Source: Phaseolus vulgaris
Taxonomy: Eukaryota; Streptophyta; Magnoliopsida; Fabales; Fabaceae
Length of the DNA: 64,000 nucleotides
Direction of reading: 5' to 3'
Assembly: GCF_000499845.2 (NCBI RefSeq)
Contig: NC_023758.2
Coordinates: 43,693,524 to 43,757,523, forward strand
Shown: piece by piece, positions 9,852 through 22,044 of the stretch
Position numbering within the stretch: the stretch's first letter is position 1
Layout: every line of letters starts with the position of its first letter
Program-made: the position numbers and the translations under genes
The notes under the pieces: model-generated
Told to the model about the DNA's origin: nothing
The model's input: the letters and a program-made list of their open reading frames with translations, nothing else
Databases searched by the model: none

Positions 9852-12800
9852 ATGGGTCACTTTACACTGTCCGTTATGGTTAATGACTCTGCCATTTCAT
9901 TACCAGGTAGCTAACCCTTTTGCATTTTCCGTGTGTATGTGTGAATTTGAGACATCTGGGTTCATTTTTTTTTAATATTGAGTGATTATTTATATGAAAA
10001 ATTATAAATGTAAGGTTTATCACTCCTTACTATCTAGGTTAGGGCATTTGTGGAGGTTCAACTTGTGCATGCCAATTACCTGTGATTGGTGTAAGAGGTG
10101 ATTGTGCTTCTTTCATTTTTTGTTTTAGTTAGGATTGTTGTTCTCTTGGTGTGAATACTGGGAACTCATTGATATCACGATTATAGGATATACAAGTTTA
10201 TGTGCACACAGGGAGAAATTGTATTTTAGTAATTTTGACTGAGTTGATTTTTGCTGCCGATAATTGGTACAAGGATTTATGATATATTGATTCAAGCAGC
10301 ACCATAGGAAACACGAGGTTTTCTTAGTTAAGCATATGAAAGTTAGGACTTAGAATTATATCCGGAGAGAAAAATAAATTACAGATTTTACTATATTATT
10401 GCTGGTATGGTCAGTGAAAAGGGAATATCAATTTTACATGTGAACTAAACTTGTCAATGGGTAGCATATTTTCCATTTTAGTGAATGATTTAGCGAATGA
10501 TCTATATTAGGGTGAGAATCTCGTGTTCCTGTGTTATTTTAGCACTCTATTTGTTGCTGGTTTGTGCTATCTGCTTCTCATTTTAGCAGGATATATGGTT
10601 TCACAGATACTTGTTCGAAGAGAAAACAGAACTTTCTTGTGCAAAATTCTTTTGCATCAGTTAGCATGGGAGATGAAAAGCCTTTTGACTTCTTACGCAC
10701 TTTATTTGGTACGCATAAGATCTTCTTCTTTGGTGTTGTTCACATTGAAGAAATTTTGTCAGTGTTGGTGTTCCACTTCAGCAAAATATGATTTTAGTAG
10801 GTGTTTTACTGTCTTTTTGTTTAATTTACCAAGTTTTGAAATCTCAACACAACACAAAATATTCACTTCTACATAAGAGATTTAGCAATTAGGCACTTCT
10901 ACAGAAGGCTGACTAGCACGAAATCCGGAGTTCTTCATATATGATGAACTGAAGAACTGAATTTTCGCTCCTCTTAAATAGTATTTTACTTTCTTAATTA
11001 GTTGGTAGATGATACAGTATTATTGATGGGTTTATTGCATTTCAATCTTTCTTTTGCAGAGGGCGTTATTGCAGGAGGTACAGCTGGAGTTGTTGTTGAA
11101 ACAGCTTTATACCCAATCGACACTATTAAAACACGTTTGCAGGCAGGTTCTTATGACAAATATTAGATTAAAAGTTGTGCTTTGCTGTGTATTGTACTGA
11201 TTACTGTTTGATGCCTAAATCTTTAATATGATGCCAAGTGTTAAGGCTCTGCATCAATGCCATCTAGGCATGATTCTTGATAGATAGTATTTTATTTTGG
11301 AAAGACTCAAGTGTTAAGATGTCCCACGTTGACGTTCCGACATCTCTTATAAGCCCAATTTATTTGTAAGACATTAGCTCATTTTTGTTGCTAGAGATAT
11401 TTGGACGGAATTTCCACCGCATCTATAGTTTCAATTGTATCGCCTGGTCCAATAAGTATTTGTCTGTGTGAGGTGGAGAGGGGGACTGGAAAGTTCTACA
11501 TCACCTGAGTACTTATATGAATTTGGCAATTTCATTCCTTCTGGAAATGGGTTCACCCAATCTGTTTATAAATGGTACAAATAGATCAAGCTCGTGTCTG
11601 TCAATTACAAGTTTGTGGAGAGGATCTTCATTGTTTATGTATTGTATGGCCTAATCCAACAAATATCTATGGAGGCGGGTAGTTTCCACACATATTTCCT
11701 CAATTGTTGGGTGTGATTTATATACTTATTAGTGAACTTCACTTAATGAAAATTGGTTTTGAGATAAAATCTACTATTAGAAAATAAGAAAGCTATAAAA
11801 TTTTGTCTAGCGTTTAATATGTATAGAATGCTTAGTTAGTTGATTTGCATTATAAGATGCTAAATAACTTTTTCATTATGCTAAATTTCGGTTAAGGATT
11901 TTGTTTGTGCTCTTCCACAACATTTTTTTGGTGTACTTTCGTTAATGGCTACTGACTACACAATTATATGCCCCTTTTATGCCTGTTTTTGTCTGTTTAT
12001 GTATTTATGCTGAGTTGACAGACATTGAATGTGCTGATGATATTTTCTTTCCCTAGGCTGCTCGCGGAGGAGAAAAACTAATATTGAAAGGCCTTTATTC
12101 CGGATTGGCAGGGAACCTTGCTGGTGTCTTACCGTGAGAATCTCGGATAGCATGATGTTTCAAACATTTAAGGGTTTTAAATTAATTAGAAATTTTTGAA
12201 AACCAATCATTTTTTAAAAAAGTGCAAATTTTTTTGGCATGCTTAATAAATTTATTTCCAGGGTGGTGATTCGTTGAATTTCTGATCAGTGAGCTAACTC
12301 AAGAGACTTACATTTTTGTGTGAAGGATCAATATTTAGAAGAAAAAGGAAACATTCAAACATGTGAATTTCTAAATGCTAACTGCAAAATTACACTGTCA
12401 TTGGTTTCTATATCTCATTTTGCAGATTCAGTGGCAAAAAACATTTGAAAAATAACATAGTAGTACATATGACAACGAAAGTAGATTTGTTTGGCTAGTT
12501 TGAGTGAATATTGCATAACCTGAAGAGAGGTGATTTAGGCAGTGTAATTCTTTGGCTGGCATTCAGCACCACCCCTTTTTGTCGGTGGTTCTTGAAGTAT
12601 GTCTTGAACAGGGAGACTTTGTAGAGAGACATGGAGTCAAATAATTAGAGTATGTTTGGACAAATTTTTCCATAATCACTTATAAATGAGAAAAATAAGA
12701 AGAAAAAAATTAAATGAATTCTCCATAAGCTAAAGTTAACTTATGCACAAGTTAAAAATAAAAATTTTAAGAAGCGAGGTGGAGAACTTCTATAAATTAA

Positions 12801-15800
12801 CTTATGGAGAAACTAATTTTAATTTTTCATTCTTATTTTTCTCTTGTAAAAGATCTGTGGAGAAACTCGTCCAAACAGACCGTATGGGATAGTAAAATGT
12901 GAGTTCACTCCATTTTCCCAACTTTTTTAAATGAAAAGAGATTTGTAGATCCTTCCAAGACTGGATATTGAGTTTGCAAATCAAGATGTTGTTTTACTAT
13001 TAAATTAAATAGGCTATAAAACTATGTATAGTATTATTAGCTCGGGTATGCATGTGCTGAAACTGCCTTTAGTGTAATTATTTGTTGTCTGACAATGGAC
13101 ATAGGCAAAGGACAAACCACAGTATTTCGTGTGTGCCTTGTTTACTTATGTATTTTGTTGCATCCTGCTTTCTGCATGTATCCATAAAATGCCAAAGCAC
13201 TCGATGCTACTTCCACAGCAGATTTTTTGCTAGTTTCTTTTGTGAAAATGTTACGATTGATTGCATCCATGAAAGTAAGACTGTCTTAACCAGGTTCTGG
13301 GAGTTTCTTTGATAGAGAAGTTTGGGATCACAACTACATTATTGCTGCCAAGAATTGAGATACCATAAATATAGTAGTGAGCTTGTATATTCACATAAAT
13401 CATAAATCATAAGAATTTAGCAGAGCTATTTAATAATTCTTTAATTTATTCTCCGAACTCAACAGATTATGAATTTTGATTTACTTAAATCTTGTTTATG
13501 GTTGGAAACTGTCATGCAGATTAACAGGTATTGTCATTTATTTGTTGAAATAGCTAGATTTCGGGATCCTTAAAACTCCATGTTGGGGATTTATGTATTC
13601 TTAGGTGCCATTGTTTTACTCTACTTTAATAATGTGCTCCCCCAATATAGTTTCTTTTCTAGTTTCCACTTGTGAATTCTTGGAGCTCGTTCGGTATTGT
13701 GCAAGATCTTAACCCTATTATGGTATTGGGTTCTTGCATTAGGATGTGCAGCAGACAAGCAATCTTTGCATTTATACCTCTAGTTGGATAAAGTTTGATT
13801 GTTATTGTTGATTTGTGGATGTCATATTTTTACATCCTATTTGTTTACATAAATTATGCCTACTTGGCTTTTAATGGAAAATTGTGCAGTAAGAAGACTA
13901 AAGTATTCCCAAAACTGAATTAGTTTCTGCTCTGGTTGTACTACTTGGACCCTGTGCATAGCAAAAGCTTTACAACATCAGGCTCCCCCGATCCTTTTTT
14001 GTTTCTAGTTCACCTATAAAAAGTAATGTATTGTAAAATTTCTGGACAAATTGTGATCTGAAACAATTCAGTTGGTGCACCCACGAGTATTCTTACTTAA
14101 CATCATCTATTTTTTTTGCCATGTCCTTATCTAGGAATAAAGTAACTATTTATTTGTTTTTATGCATATTGAAAGCCAAAAAGAGTTTTTTTCCCCTCAA
14201 ATTTGTTAGTTATTTTCACAAGTTTTTATTTCATGCTTATGAAGGGATGAAATCATGAATAAATCTAGCTTCTTTCCTTCACACCTTTTTGTTGCTTTTA
14301 AATGTGCAGGGCATCTGCTTTATTTGTGGGAGTTTATGAACCTATAAAGCAGAAATTGTTGAGGATATTTCCTGAAAATCTGAGTGCTTTTAGTCATTTG
14401 GTAAGATACTTCTTATATTAGCATTGATATGTAGATATTGGTGTAAAGGCTCTTTAGGAATTGAAAGTTAGGAAGATAAGTTAGAATTATTACAAGATCT
14501 AAACTATCCAATTCAGATCAGAATTAGGTATCAGTTTTTCATCCCCTATATTTTTCTCTTGCTTTCTCTTAAATTATTGCAGAGTTGTTGATATTTCCAA
14601 ATCAAACTCCCACTTCATATTCTAGCATTGTATGACTCCATATATGAATAGGAGAAAAAAAAGTATCTGTCTTTTCTCCAAATATTCCAAAGGACATACT
14701 GAAATTTAAGTAAATTAAAGACCCGTCTGTTACTGCTTTAAAAAATCTGAATTTTGGCCAAATGGTCTTCTGAAGTCTGGCATTTATTTGGCTTGCATTG
14801 GAGTTTATGCTTTGTCTATTTTATCATTCTTTTGTTGCTTGGCACCCACTCCTCTTTATGTAAAACTTTATCTATTTTTATGGGGTAAAAATCTCTGTTT
14901 TTCAATCTCATTAGACTGCAGGTGCCATAGGGGGCTTGGCTGCTTCATTGATTCGTGTTCCAACAGAGGTAAGTAAATTCTCTTATTTGTAAAAAAGACA
15001 ATTCCATAGTTGAAAACCATTTCACTGGATAATTTCATATGTTTACATGCTCTTCAGGTTATCAAGCAACGAATGCAAACTGGGCAGTTTACTTCAGCTT
15101 CTGGTGCTGTTCGCTTTATTGCTTCTAAGGAACGCTTTAAAGGATTTTATGCTGTATGAAGTTCACCATCTCTTCCTTCCAAACATTTTTGATAAATTAT
15201 ATTCACCAATTTTGCAACCATATGTTAAAATGTTTCCCTAATATTGATCTTTGAAATCACAGGGGTATGGATCTTTTTTGTTGCGAGATTTACCCTTTGA
15301 TGCTATTCAATTTTGCATCTACGAGCAGATTCGAATAGGTTATATGCTCGCGGTAAATTCCTCAAGTTCTATCTTCATGTGTTTTAGAAGCATCCATTTT
15401 GTTTTTTCTATTTTTGTTTCTCTGACACAAATTTCATGTTCTAATTCCTGTTCTCTTGTTATAGTCTTGAGCCAGAAAATATTTCCTTCCAAGACGGTGT
15501 TGAGTTTTTCTTTGATGAAATTTTTTGTATTTTATACTCTGATGTACAATGGATTCACTGCTATTATGAGAAGCAGTGTGTTTGTCAAACTTTGCCGGGT
15601 AGTTTTGTATGATAGTAAGGGAGGGAGAGAGGATGGAAGGGAAGAGAAGGGAGGGGAAGAGGATGGTTGATTGAGAAGAAAATAGTAGAAAGTTTTAAAA
15701 GAAAGTGAGACTGTGCTTTTGCTTTCCGCCCTGATTTATTTGTAAAGAAAAGTGCGAAAGTTATAAATTATAATATATTAATTGTATAAATAAATAATAA

Positions 15801-18800
15801 AATTTATTATTACGATATAATAACAAAAATTAACTTCAATTTTTTATTTATCCTTTACTTCTCTTTAATTAAATAATCTCTTTTGTTTTCCTTCTTTTCA
15901 ACTTAGCAATCTTTATTTCTACTCATTTTCAACCTATTTCTCTTCAAACATGTTTGCTCCTATATTTCATTTCGTGATTGATGTAATTATAATAAATAGC
16001 AGATTATTAGGATATAAATATTCTCAATGTCAGCTTATTCTTGTTTTCATATGTTTAATTGTTACACTTAAATAAGTGAGAGAAAATAAAAATTTTATTG
16101 AGTACAAATCATGACAATTACATTCACACTCTTTTAAAAGAGGAAATAAAAATCAGCTGAAATGAATGTGATTCAAAAGATATTTTTCCTGGTAACTATA
16201 GAGATATTAGGATATTTTTATTCCAGTAATCCCTTGTTTGCAGCACTCTCCCTCAAGTTGGTAAATGAATATTGATCCTTCCCAACTTGCCTATCTTAGA
16301 ATCTGCTAAAGAAGTCCCTTAGTGAAGATGTTTGCTAACTAAAGTCGTATAATGACATGGGTTGGAACCACCAAACTTCTTCAAGATTATCTTTGATGAA
16401 GTGTGTATCAATTTCAATATGTTTGGTCATGTAATGTTGTCCTGGATTATGAACAATGCTCATGATTGACTTATTATCACAGTACAATTGCAGAGGGATG
16501 TCAACTTTTATTTTAAGGTCATCTAATATGATCTTCATTCCTCCGCACGCACATTGAACAACATACACTGCACAATTTTTGTTTTTTTGGGCTTAATTTA
16601 ACACTTTGTTCGCAATAAATTAGTATCATAGTTTTATTTCTTTTTACATTTGTTGATTACATTCTTGCAAAAAGATAGGTATCACTTCCAAAATCGAAAA
16701 AATTAATGAAAATAACAATTTCAACTTGAGGGGGACACACTCTCAATGAATATGCTGCTCATAGGGAGACATGTTTTGGAGATGCAAGAGGAAAATACAC
16801 ACAAATACACATTTGATGATTCTTTATTCTCTATTAGAAGATGTTCTTTATGTGGTTCTTGAGGAGAAGACTTTGGCAACGTTTTGGCTAAAGCTGGAGA
16901 AGCTCTTGATGGAAGAATTCGTCTGTAACAAGTTGTTGAAGACACAAGATTACCTGTGAAAGACTCAATTCAATTTTGATGGAGCTATGACATACTACGT
17001 AAAGTAGAGAAGATGAAAATGCAATAATGATTCTACTAGCCTCTCTTCCATCATCATCCTATGAGAGCATAATGAGTTCTTTAAGTATAAGAGAGGATTG
17101 CATGACACTTGAAGAGGGTTAAGTCAAACTTCTATACAAGGGGCTACTGTTGAAAACTTTTTAACTATGAAGATTTATACTGATGCAGACTATGTTGGTT
17201 CTGTTATTGATAGAAAATCTATATTTGGGTACTTTTTTCTTCTGGTAACCCAGAGAAGCAAAAAGTAGGATAGAGTATCTTGTTTTACTGGAGAAGCTGG
17301 ACTTTTAGTCTTTGCTTATGGTATGTGTGAAGAAAGACTCTGGACCTTAAAATAAAGGTTGACAGTCTTATGCAATTGTACTATGTGATAACAAGTTAGC
17401 CATGAACATTGCCTATAATCTTGACAGAGGTCTTGTGGTTACAACTCAGATCTCTACAGGATTTTAGATAGTGGACATTTCCACTAACGGGCTCCCTTAA
17501 GACATTCCAAGATCTTGTAGGTAAGTTGAGAATGATTGATTTTCATTTACCTACTTGAGAGAGAGTGTTGTAAGTATCAGAAGATTATTAGGATAAAAAT
17601 ATCTACACATGTTGATTAGGAGAAATATTCTTAGAATATTCCTATTCATTTCAATATACTTTATTTTCTTATTTTAGAGTTTGGTTATGAGAATGTAATT
17701 TATATGGTTATTATCAATAAAATAATTCTTATTTCTTACGTAGTTTAAGTTTTATATTCCTTTTTGTTAGGCACGAAGAAATCTGAATGATCCAGAAAAT
17801 GCAGTTATTGGTGCTTTTGCAGGTAAATGCATGCCATTATAGGCATATCTTTATATAGGCATTATAGAGTAATATGTGGATATAGGTACATGCTACGTTT
17901 CATTTCTAATAGCTTATGAGGGGTTTATGTTCTAGGTTGAGATTTTTTGCACGAGGGATTTAAAAGTTTCTAGTTTTTTATCCTCACTATTGAATTAATC
18001 TTGTAAGTTGTATGGTTGTTTAACACAAATAGCCTTTACTGTTTAAAATGTATCTTGTTAATTTTCTTTGCAAGGTGACAAGTTACATTCCTTCCCCCAT
18101 TTGATGCTTTGGTTATCAGTAAAAAATGAAAGAAGATAGAGGATTAGGGAGAGAACCTGAATCTTTTTTCTTTTGGTTTCCTGATCTACATACATTATGC
18201 TTTCATAGCAAAGTATTGTATTGTATCACTTATTCATGATCCCATTGCATGCTATAAAGAACAAGTTAAGATAACAAGTATAAATGATGTTAATATATGT
18301 TCGGAATCCCACATGGATTAGGATAAGTTATTTGATGTGGTACACAAGTCTTGAGGTTTTTTCAGTTAATGAACTAGTCTTTTGGGTTGGACCCTCCTCT
18401 TGTCTCTTGTGTTGAAGTCATAATATTTAGTATTTTTCATTAAGAGTTTGACAAAAAGGGCTACTTATAGGTTGAATTAAGGTACACACAAAATGCTGAT
18501 GGCGAGTGAAGCCGTCAATAAATTGAATGTTGTTGTGTGCGTTTTTTGTTAAAGGAGGTGACAATGTTGGTATTTAAGCCTTTCTCACCCGATGGACTGG
18601 TATTTTGGATTGGATTCTTCTTTTGTGATTTAACTTCTAACAATGTATGTTATACATGACTTTGTTAAAAAACATTTTGATCTCATTGTTTCCATGCATT
18701 TTGCGAACTTTTCTTTTGTATACTAGCCTTTAGGGAATCAAAATGACCACAAACTTGTTTTAATAAACTTCTCCTAAAGTTGTTATAAGAATAAAAAGTG

Positions 18801-20472
18801 GAAAAAAATCTCCATAACGCGCAAGTTAATAAATTAACTTTTGGAGAAACTAATATGAGAGAGTTTACACAAAAAATATAGAATATATTATACAGACATA
18901 AAATACTGATAAAGGAGTCATTTTCATAACTATGATGATTAAAAATTTACAAAATATAGTTTATATCATTTATAGTAAAATATACGCAGTTTATATCATG
19001 ACTAGTCTTGATTAACTATATCAATGTAAACATCTTTTGGTAGAACTCAAAAGAAGTATTGACTCTACAATATCCTACACTTTATAAGCATTGGTAAATT
19101 ATTGTGCAATGCTAATTATATCATTGCCTGTATTTGGTTACACAATTTCTAAATTTGGTTCATCAAGAGACCTTTGCCAATTCAAAAAGTCCGACTCCAT
19201 CATGTGGATATATCTCCACAAGTGTCCCACAATGTTGGCTCTCCTTTTTCATACAATTATATTCTTCATATCTTCTAGACTAAAGTCAAAAGTTGGAATG
19301 CACATAAGCCAAAAGAAGGATTATGTACTTTAATTCCTCTCATAGCAGGAGGAAGAATATGATTGCTAAAGAAACCTGAAGCCAACCTGAAGTCACATGC
19401 AAGATAAAATTCAAAATCAAATGAAAAAAGATTGATTACTTTTCGGATAGGAATCTGAAAGAATTCTAAAAGTATCTGAAAAGCTCAAGAGACAAAAGAA
19501 AAAATTGAAAGTTTGATATCTTTTGAATACGAATTTGGAAGTTTCTAAGGAGTATCAATATCCGACAAGGGTATGCTGACACTGATATTTTTCCATTTTT
19601 GAAGTATTACTATACGAAACTTGCACCTTCAAAATTTCTGACAGGGCACCTATAACCTTTCACATGCTTGTATCTAAACATTTGTATCTTGTATTGTTTT
19701 CCATTTTTACTGAAAAAAATTTGGGGGAGGGGAAACGGGATTTAAGGGTAATAAGGATTTCGTAAAATATAAATTGCTGTGTTTTGGTTTTTTTCATGTT
19801 TGATGTGTTAAGCCTTACTGTAAGTCCAACTAAACCCCTTGTTTGTGTTGGGATGTGACTAACTGCATTGTTTCTTGTAGGTGCACTAACTGGAGCTATA
19901 ACTACCCCCCTTGATGTTATCAAGACAAGGTTAATGGTTCAAGTAAGCTATGATCCTGTTCCTTTTTTATAATATTTTTTTACAAGATAGCCATCTACAT
20001 CCACTCACAAATGATACCTTGTGTGTGTGTGCATGAGTAATCTAGAACTAAATCAATGAGAATATTCAGTGTGATTTATCAAGCCATTCACAAGTTCCTA
20101 TTTTCTTCCTCAAGGGATCTGCAAACCAGTATAAAGGAATTGTTGACTGTGTTCAAACCATTATTAAGGAAGAAGGACCTAGTGCCTTTTTGAAGGTAAG
20201 GATTTTGTGATTTTTCATCCATACATTGTATAACTTGAGTGGTAAAATAGCATGATCCAAACGTAGGGTGCAGCTTCATGGCAAGAAATCTATTTTGGTG
20301 CTTAAAAACTATAATTTTATATTTACTGCAGGGTATTGGTCCCAGAGTACTATGGATAGGCATCGGTGGTTCAATATTCTTTGGTGTCCTTGAGAGTACA
20401 AAACGTTTTCTTGCTGAGAGGCGTCCTACTGTATCTCAGCACACACACTCAGACAAAAGTAAAGATAAATAG
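9852..20472 (+). CDS. SAMC: S-adenosylmethionine carrier, mitochondrial carrier family (SAMC)
   Basis: Twelve coding exons with matched phases: 9852-9906, 10607-10708, 11060-11142, 12057-12133, 14310-14400, 14915-14968, 15058-15153, 15263-15352, 17771-17822, 19881-19942, 20115-20195 and 20332-20472; 327 residues, close to Arabidopsis SAMC1 (about 325, from memory). Three carrier repeats are present with signatures PIDTIKTR (Pro71), PTEVIKQR (Pro152) and PLDVIKTR (Pro243). The C-terminal repeat reads GIGPRVLWIGIGGSIFFG, a strong SAMC match. The family exchanges cytosolic SAM for S-adenosylhomocysteine across plastid and mitochondrial inner membranes, feeding organellar methylation. Exon 2 start (10607) was chosen because it keeps phase with exon 1; a TAGCAG site at 10584-10589 would not. 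The intron after 11142 appears to use a GC donor. Large introns hold MITE and Copia relics. Confidence 0.93.
12647..12884. mobile_element. MITE with long terminal inverted repeats, in SAMC intron 4
   Basis: The left end (GTATGTTTGGACAAATTTTT) and the right end (CTCGTCCAAACAGAC) are imperfect inverted repeats extending about 50 bases each, through GAGAAAAATAAGAA on one side and its complement on the other. No coding capacity. A target duplication was not settled. A degenerate relative lies near 18765-18860. Confidence 0.65.
15613..15668 (+). repeat. Homopurine (GGA/GAA-rich) tract in SAMC intron 8
   Basis: A run of almost only G and A of about 55 bases, near the start of the intron. Such tracts can form triplex DNA; no gene is seen. 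Confidence 0.6.
15985..16570 (-). mobile_element. Degenerate Copia 3' end (RNase H tail plus LTR remnant), minus strand
   Basis: Minus-strand reading 16568-16335 gives a Copia RNase H tail (LQLYCDNKSIMSIVHNPGQ, then TKHIEIDTHFIKD). It is followed by a polypurine tract CAACTTGAGGGAGAG near 16260-16246, then AT-rich sequence to about 15985 that is probably the 3' LTR. The same arrangement is seen in the intact element at 37750-42902. The 5' part is missing. Lies in SAMC intron 8. Confidence 0.7.
16722..17770 (+). mobile_element. Degenerate Copia relic (gag and RNase H pieces), plus strand
   Basis: A Copia gag-like piece (16858-17130: EEKTLATFWLKLEKLLMEEF, later LLASLPSSYESIMSSLSIRE) is joined directly to an RNase H piece (17166 on: YTDADYVGSVIDRKSIFGY, then LYCDNKLAMNIA), so integrase and most of reverse transcriptase are deleted. 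It ends with a purine tract (TTGAGAGAGAG) at about 17560 and the start of a 3' LTR (TGTTGTAAGTATCAG). Frames are broken. SAMC exon 9 starts at 17771, at most about 200 bases further on; the LTR end was not located. Confidence 0.7.
18300..18860. repeat. Repeat-like stretch and partial MITE in SAMC intron 9
   Basis: 18300-18440 (TTCGGAATCCCACATGG start) resembles dispersed LTR/TRIM ends. 18765-18860 shares the short motifs CTTCTCC and TTGGAGAAACTAAT with the MITE at 12647-12884 and is probably a decayed copy. No coding content. Confidence 0.35.
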
Positions 20473-22044
20473 TTTTTTTTCCTACCCTCATGCATTTTTC
20501 CAAGAGAAATATTTTCTTAAGATACTGTAGTCTCTCTTTAAGTTTTTTGTTTTCCAATTTTAGACGTTGAGAGAAAAATAGTATTCGATTATTTCCCTTC
20601 CTGCTTATAACATTGTTCAATTGCTAAAATGATTTTGTGTTGAATTTTGAGAAGCATGATATTAATAAGAATTGAGATTAGGATTCCTTGATTCTTTGAA
20701 GAATTATAATTAAAAAAATGTCCAGTTCTTCTCTCCGGGTATTTCGAATTATTTTATAATCTTCGAGACGTGAAGAGATTGGATATTTTGTTGTAGATTT
20801 TTAAGCGAAGCCGGTTGCATTTTTTTTTCGTCAAAGATTCAAGAATACTGTTAGAGTTTATCTTTTGTGCTATGAAGTTTTCTTTATATTTTTACCAATT
20901 AAAAATTTCCTTAAAAATAACAATTATATTACTAAAAATAACTTTTAACACAATCGGTGCATTTTAATTAGATTCTGCCAATTATTGCAATCTTTCACTA
21001 CTCAAGGAAAAAGAACAGACACTCGTTTATTCCCTTTGTAATGTGAGATCAAATATGGTTCTTAAAAATATGTTGACATTAATTTGGTTTGTCAATTATG
21101 TAGAGTAGTATTAATTTAATATTTTTATAAATACTTACAAAAAAATATTTCTCGTTAAAAAAATCTAAGAAAAATTGTCAGTTAAACTTAATTGTATATT
21201 TTTTCAATAACTATATCTAATTGATAATCACCCTACAATTTAACAACTACAAAAAATGGACAACATAATTTTAATGTGAAATTAAATCGTTAACAATATT
21301 CTCATAAGTTGAATGGAAACTATTTCAAAGGAAAGATTAAACTTCATTCACGTAGTTAGAGATGAACATGCGGTTTTATCATAAAAAAATACTGAAATGA
21401 GGGAAGAATTGTTGAGTCTGTGATGTCAAACTGTAACGAAATGACATCACTCAGTAACATGTTCTGAATCAAAGCTATTTAGGCAGTCCATAGTTTCTTA
21501 ATATAGTTCACAATACTTTTATTATTTTCATAATGTATCAACATAATAAAATGTGTAACCAGAAGCACTAGGCGAATCCACCAAGCACAAATATTTTGTT
21601 TAAAGAATTGGAGGATGTAAAACATGATAAATGGAATTTTATATTTGATGTACAGGAACTATACATTTTGGAGGCAAAAAAAGAAAGAAATGGAACATTC
21701 TATTCTACTAGCCTCAAAAGCGACAAGAAACTACTCTCTCCTCCCTGCAAAAAAAATGGAGAAAACAAAACTAGAATAGTGTTTTACAAGAATGAGCTAC
21801 AGATACAGTTGGCATAGTATACAAGCATCAAGCATTTAGTCAACCAAAAAATATACATGGCACTTCTATCAACTAACCATCCGATTTCATTTTATCAACA
21901 CTTCAGGTCTCTCTGCTCCCCATCTTTAATGTTTGCAGCAATAATCCCCAACTGTTTTTGAATCCATCAATGGTTAAAGGTCAAGAACCAACTTGCTATC
22001 CATGGTGAACGTCAGATCATTCTGATGATCTGAAGTAGAAAGTT
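20473..22044. other. Convergent intergenic region (SAMC 3' end / spatacsin 3' end)
   Basis: Holds both 3' UTRs, SAMC from the left and spatacsin from the right. The middle is AT-rich. A 73-residue plus-strand frame at 21596 lies largely in probable spatacsin 3' flank and has no recognisable family. No RNA gene or clear repeat seen. Confidence 0.6.

Noticed and set aside
10523..10876. 117-aa plus-strand frame
   Set aside because: It overlaps SAMC exon 2 in another frame; the phased SAMC frame matches the family.
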